A stretch of 64,000 nucleotides of DNA, from contig NZ_JABTYE010000006.1 in NCBI RefSeq assembly GCF_013314895.1, positions 186,001-250,000 on the forward strand, given 5' to 3'. The notes under the pieces were generated by a model. That model searched no databases and had not been told where the DNA came from. It saw only the letters and a list, made by a program, of their open reading frames with translations. This DNA is from Cupriavidus gilardii (lineage in GTDB: Bacteria > Pseudomonadota > Gammaproteobacteria > Burkholderiales > Burkholderiaceae). Numbering within the stretch: position 1 is the first letter of the stretch; each line of letters starts with the position of its first letter. The position numbers and the translations under genes are program-made. Shown piece after piece: positions 60,240 through 64,000 of the stretch.

Positions 60240-61445
60240 ATGAGGAAGTCCCAACGTTCGAGTTTGCTTGCCGTTACCGCTGCGCTGACGGTACTGACGC
60301 TGTCCGCCTGCGGCAACGACGCCCCGCAGGGCGGCGCGATGCCGCCGCCCGAGGTGGGCGTGGTGACGGTGACGCCGACGGCGGTGCCGGTCGTCAACGA
60401 GCTGCCGGGCCGTCTCGAAGGCGTGCGCACCGCCGAAGTGCGGGCACGTGTCGAAGGTATCGTGCTGTCGCGCAACTACCGGGAAGGCGGCGAGGTCAAG
60501 GCCGGCCAGGTCATGTTCAAGATCGACCCGGCGCCGTACCAGGCCCAATTGGCGTCGGCCAAGGCCAGTCTGGCCCGGGCCGAGGCCAATGCGGTCGCGG
60601 CACGGCAGAAGGCCGAGCGCTACAAGCCGCTGGTGGCGGTCAACGCGGTCAGCAAGCAGGAATATGACGAGGCGGTCGCCGCCGCGGGCCAGGCCAGCGC
60701 CGAGATCGCCTCGGCCAAGGCCGCGGTCACCACGGCGCAGATCAATCTGGGCTATACCACCGTCACCGCCCCGATCTCCGGCCGCGCCGGCCGTGCGCTG
60801 GTGACCGAGGGCGCGCTGGTCGGCAACGGCGAGGCGACCCGTCTGGCGCTGGTCGAGCAGGTCGATCCGATCTGGGTGACCTTCACCCAGCCCGCCACCG
60901 AGGTGATGCGGCTGCGCCGCGGCATCGAGTCCGGCGCCATCAAGGGCGTCGACGGCGGTGCCAAGGTGCGCCTGTTCCTCGAGGACGGCACCGAATACGG
61001 CGAGACCGGCAAGCTGCTGTTCTCGGACATGACGGTCGATCCGAGCACCGGCGCCATCACGCTGCGCGCGCAGTTCCCGAATCCGCGGCGCGAGCTGCTG
61101 TCGGGCACCTACGTGCGCGTGCGGGTCGAGCAGGGTGTCGACGAGAACGCACTGACCGTGCCGCAACGCGCGCTGATCCGTAACGCCACCGGCGCGACGG
61201 TGATGGTAGTCGGCGCGGACGGCAACGTCGCGGCGGTACCGGTCAAGGCCGGCGCCGCGATCGGCGACCGCTGGATCGTCACCGAGGGCCTGAAGGGCGG
61301 CGAGAAGGTGATCGTCGAGGGCCTGCAGAAGGTCAAGCCGGGCGCCCCGGCCAAGGCCGTGCCGTTCCAGGCGCAGGCCCCGGCCGGCCAGGGCGGCGCG
61401 TCGGCACCGGCGGCCGCCTCGGCGGCCGCAGCCAAGCAGGGCTGA
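60240..61445 (+). CDS. RND efflux periplasmic adaptor (AcrA/MexA type)
   Basis: Lipoprotein adaptor of 401 residues. The lipobox is LTLSAC, so it is anchored in the inner membrane. The barrel-sandwich core (ELPGRLEGVRTAEVRARVEGIVLSRNYREGGEVKAGQVMFKIDPAPYQAQLASAKASLARAEANAVAARQKAERYKPL) and coiled-coil hairpin are complete, followed by TAPISGRAGRALVTEGALV and FSDMTVDPSTGAITLRAQFPNP. An Ala/Pro/Gln tail ends it. The permease gene follows 77 bp downstream. Confidence 0.95.
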   Translation: MRKSQRSSLLAVTAALTVLTLSACGNDAPQGGAMPPPEVGVVTVTPTAVPVVNELPGRLEGVRTAEVRARVEGIVLSRNYREGGEVKAGQVMFKIDPAPYQAQLASAKASLARAEANAVAARQKAERYKPLVAVNAVSKQEYDEAVAAAGQASAEIASAKAAVTTAQINLGYTTVTAPISGRAGRALVTEGALVGNGEATRLALVEQVDPIWVTFTQPATEVMRLRRGIESGAIKGVDGGAKVRLFLEDGTEYGETGKLLFSDMTVDPSTGAITLRAQFPNPRRELLSGTYVRVRVEQGVDENALTVPQRALIRNATGATVMVVGADGNVAAVPVKAGAAIGDRWIVTEGLKGGEKVIVEGLQKVKPGAPAKAVPFQAQAPAGQGGASAPAAASAAAAKQG

Positions 61446-61522
61446 GCACCGCCCCGGCAGGGACAAGCGACAAGCGCAAAGCAAGCGCAAGCAGATAGCG
61501 GAATAAACAGGGAGCCAGCCTC

Positions 61523-64000
61523 ATGGCCAAGTTTTTCATCGACCGGCCGGTGTTCGCGTGGGTGATCGCGCTGATCATCGTGCTGGGCGGGATATTGTCG
61601 ATCACGCAGCTACCGATCGCCCAGTATCCCAATATCGCGCCGCCGACCATCTCGGTCACGGCCACCTACCCCGGCGCCTCCGCCAAGACGCTCGAAGACT
61701 CTGTCACCTCGGTGATCGAGCAGGAGCTCAATGGCGCGCCCGGGCTGATGTACTACCAGTCGACCAGCGAGTCGACCGGTCTGGCGACCATCACCATCGC
61801 CTTCCAGCCGGGTACCAATGTCGACCTGAACTCGGTCGAGGTACAGAACCGGCTCAAGCGCGTCGAGGCGCGCCTGCCGGCCGAAGTGCGCCAGCAGGGC
61901 GTGCGCGTCGAGAAGGCCGGGAACAACTACATGATGTTCCTGACCGTGACGTCCAAGTCCGGTAGCGCCAGCGCGATCGAACTGGGCAACTACGTGTCGG
62001 CCAGCGTGCTCGACTCGATCCGCCGCGTGCCCGGCGTCGGCCAGGCCGACCTGTTCGGTACCGAATACGCGATGCGGGTCTGGCTGGACCCGGCCAAGCT
62101 GACCGGCTACAACCTGACCCCGCTGGACGTCACCGCGGCGATCTCGGAGCAGAACATCCAGGTCGCCGTCGGCGAACTGGGCGGCACGCCGTCCCCGCGC
62201 GGCACCGAGCTGAACGCCACCGTCACCACGCAGAGCCGGCTGTCGACGCCCGAGGAATTCGCCAACATCCTGTTGCGCGTGAATCCGGACGGCTCGCAGG
62301 TGCGCATCCGCGACGTCGGACGTGTCGAACTCGGCGGCGCCGACTATTCGACCGTCGCCCGCACCAACGGCAAGCAGTCGGCCGCCATCGCCATCAAGCT
62401 GGCCCCGACCGCCAACGCGCTGGCCACCGCCACCGCGGTGCGCGCGAAGATGGAGGAGCTGTCGAAGTTCTTCCCGGCGGACTACGAGTACACCGTCCCG
62501 TACGACACCTCGGCCTTCGTCAAGATCTCGATCGAGGAAGTGGTCAAGACCCTGCTCGAAGCGATCGTGCTGGTGTTCCTGGTGATGTACCTGTTCCTGC
62601 AGAACTTCCGCGCCACGATCATCCCGACGCTGGTGGTGCCGGTCGCGCTGCTCGGTACGTTCGGCATGCTGCTGGCGTTCGGCTTCTCGATCAACGTGCT
62701 GACGATGTTCGGCATGGTGCTGGCCATCGGTATTCTGGTGGACGACGCGATCGTGGTGGTCGAGAACGTCGAGCGGATCATGAGCGAGGAAGGCTTGTCC
62801 CCGCGCGAAGCGACCCGCAAGGCGATGGGCCAGATCACCGGCGCGATCGTCGGCATCACGCTGGTGCTGACCGCGGTGTTCATCCCGATGGCGTTCTTCG
62901 CCGGTTCGGTCGGCAACATCTATCGCCAGTTCTCGCTGTCGCTGATCGCCTCGATGGCGTTCTCCGCCCTGATGGCGCTGACGCTGACGCCGGCACTGTG
63001 TGCGACGCTGCTCAAGCCGGTCGAGGCGGGCCATCACCACGAGAAAAAGGGTTTCTTCGGCTGGTTCAACCGTACCTTCGCCCGCGCCGCTACCGGCTAC
63101 CAGAGCATGGTGGCGAAGATCCTGGGCCGCACCGGCCGCTATCTGATCCTGTACGGGCTGATTGTCGCCGCGGTCGTGCTGCTGTTCCAGCGTCTGCCGT
63201 CGTCGTTCCTGCCCGACGAGGACCAGGGCTACACCATCACCGTGGTGCAGCTGCCCAACGGCGCGACGCAGGAACGTACCCTCGGCGTGCTCAAGCAGAT
63301 CGAGGACTACTACCTGCAGAAGGAAAGCAAGATCGTCGACCAGATGATCACGGTGGCCGGCTTCTCGTTCTTCGGCCGCGGCCAGAACGGCGGTATCGCG
63401 TTCGTGCGCCTGAAGGACTGGAAGGAGCGTACCGGCTCGGACGAAACCGCGCAGGCCCTGGTGGGCCGCGCATTCGGCGCGCTGTCGTTCATCAAGGACG
63501 CGATCATCTTCCCGCTGAACCCGCCGGCGATTCCGGAACTGGGCAACTCGTCCGGCTTCGACTTCCGCCTGCAGGACCGCTCGGGCCAGGGTCACGCCAA
63601 GTTGATGGAAGCCCGCAACATGATGCTCGGCATGGCCGCGCAGAACCCGGTGCTGGCCGGCGTGCGTCCGGAAGGTCAGGAAGACGCGCCGCAGCTGCAG
63701 ATCGATATCGATCGGGAGAAGGCGCGCGCGCTGGGCGTGTCGATCGCCGACATCAACTCGACGCTGTCGATCGCGTTCGGCTCCTCGTACGTCAATGACT
63801 TCATCTACGAGGGCCGCGTGCGCCGCGTGATCGCCCAGGCCGAAGGCGCCGACCGCCGCCTGCCGGACGATCTGACCAAGCTGCGCGTGCGCAACAGCAA
63901 CGGCGACATGGTGGCCTTCGCGGCGTTCGCGACGTCGAAGTGGATCATGGGCTCGCCGCGTCTGGAGCGCTACAACGGCCTGCCGGCGGTCAAGCTGGCC
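61523..64000 (+). CDS. RND efflux permease (AcrB/MexB type), partial
   Basis: Inner-membrane proton/drug antiporter; the window contains its first 826 codons and the frame runs on past 64000. The HAE1-type N-terminus is MAKFFIDRPVFAWVIALIIVLGGILSITQLPIAQYPNIAPP. The helix 4 proton-relay pair lies in GILVDDAIVVVENVERIM. The first large periplasmic loop and the second half up to the pore domain FDFRLQDRSGQGHAKLMEARNMM are present. With the upstream adaptor it would form an AcrAB-type pump; an outer-membrane channel gene may follow outside the window. Confidence 0.95.
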   Translation, partial: MAKFFIDRPVFAWVIALIIVLGGILSITQLPIAQYPNIAPPTISVTATYPGASAKTLEDSVTSVIEQELNGAPGLMYYQSTSESTGLATITIAFQPGTNVDLNSVEVQNRLKRVEARLPAEVRQQGVRVEKAGNNYMMFLTVTSKSGSASAIELGNYVSASVLDSIRRVPGVGQADLFGTEYAMRVWLDPAKLTGYNLTPLDVTAAISEQNIQVAVGELGGTPSPRGTELNATVTTQSRLSTPEEFANILLRVNPDGSQVRIRDVGRVELGGADYSTVARTNGKQSAAIAIKLAPTANALATATAVRAKMEELSKFFPADYEYTVPYDTSAFVKISIEEVVKTLLEAIVLVFLVMYLFLQNFRATIIPTLVVPVALLGTFGMLLAFGFSINVLTMFGMVLAIGILVDDAIVVVENVERIMSEEGLSPREATRKAMGQITGAIVGITLVLTAVFIPMAFFAGSVGNIYRQFSLSLIASMAFSALMALTLTPALCATLLKPVEAGHHHEKKGFFGWFNRTFARAATGYQSMVAKILGRTGRYLILYGLIVAAVVLLFQRLPSSFLPDEDQGYTITVVQLPNGATQERTLGVLKQIEDYYLQKESKIVDQMITVAGFSFFGRGQNGGIAFVRLKDWKERTGSDETAQALVGRAFGALSFIKDAIIFPLNPPAIPELGNSSGFDFRLQDRSGQGHAKLMEARNMMLGMAAQNPVLAGVRPEGQEDAPQLQIDIDREKARALGVSIADINSTLSIAFGSSYVNDFIYEGRVRRVIAQAEGADRRLPDDLTKLRVRNSNGDMVAFAAFATSKWIMGSPRLERYNGLPAVKLA

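Overview
The window is 64 kb of a very GC-rich chromosome. It is almost certainly from a betaproteobacterium of the order Burkholderiales, probably Burkholderiaceae near Ralstonia/Cupriavidus; this is judged from gene order and protein style, not from a database search. Supporting evidence is the block rsmB-DUF4390-ntrY-short ntrX, the divergent pair fmt-def / dprA-topB, a Bug-type tripartite tricarboxylate transporter with its own TctD/TctE pair, GTP-dependent PEP carboxykinase, and two RND efflux operons. No rRNA, phage, insertion sequence or CRISPR array is present. One tRNA gene (tRNA-Phe) is present. Coding density is high, and the long open frames antisense to genes are by-products of the GC content.

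Layout. 1-5.5 kb: the start of a TRAP 2-oxo-acid binding protein, a LamB-type sugar porin, an aquaporin-like channel, and a beta-propeller protein paired with a MoaD/ThiS-like ubiquitin-fold protein. 5.7-13 kb: the DctB/DctD C4-dicarboxylate two-component system, a DUF6351 lipoprotein hydrolase, a DUF2243 membrane protein and a tiny Gly/Ser/Thr lipoprotein. 13.4-28 kb: a housekeeping block (tRNA-Phe, NtrX-like/NtrY, DUF4390, RsmB, HtpX, LysE, Fmt, Def, a LysM-like remnant, DprA, thioredoxin-like protein, topoisomerase III). 28-36 kb: a LysR regulator, a secreted protein made only of 12-residue repeats, a glycine-zipper protein, YbdD-CstA facing a NarL-type two-component system, and a toxin-antitoxin pair. 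36-46.5 kb: PckG, a 2-hydroxyacid dehydrogenase, an MFS transporter, an MdtAB-like RND pump and a ChaN-like lipoprotein. 46.5-51.7 kb: SoxR with a clear SoxR box in front of a RidA-family gene, a glutathione-reductase-like enzyme, a patatin, a thioesterase and an AbrB-type membrane protein. 51.8-57.4 kb: tctD-tctE-tctC-tctB-tctA, all on the minus strand. 57.7-64 kb: an orphan ABC binding protein and a TetR regulator facing an AcrAB-type pump whose permease runs off the window.

Themes. Much of the window handles organic acids: TRAP, DctBD, CstA with its two-component system, Tct with TctDE, and PckG. A second theme is export and stress: two RND pumps, an MFS exporter, SoxR, HtpX. Several regulatory sites can be read directly: a SoxR box inside a 19-bp-spaced promoter, an AcrR-like operator, a cluster of CTACGCA half-sites between cstA and its putative regulator, TTGACAG direct repeats upstream of tctC, and a palindrome upstream of the antitoxin.

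The least explained items are the 12-residue-repeat secreted protein (29220-29450), the MoaD-like/propeller pair (3797-5339), and a recurrent pattern of short tandem repeats, mostly with 12-bp units, at gene ends and in linkers throughout the window.
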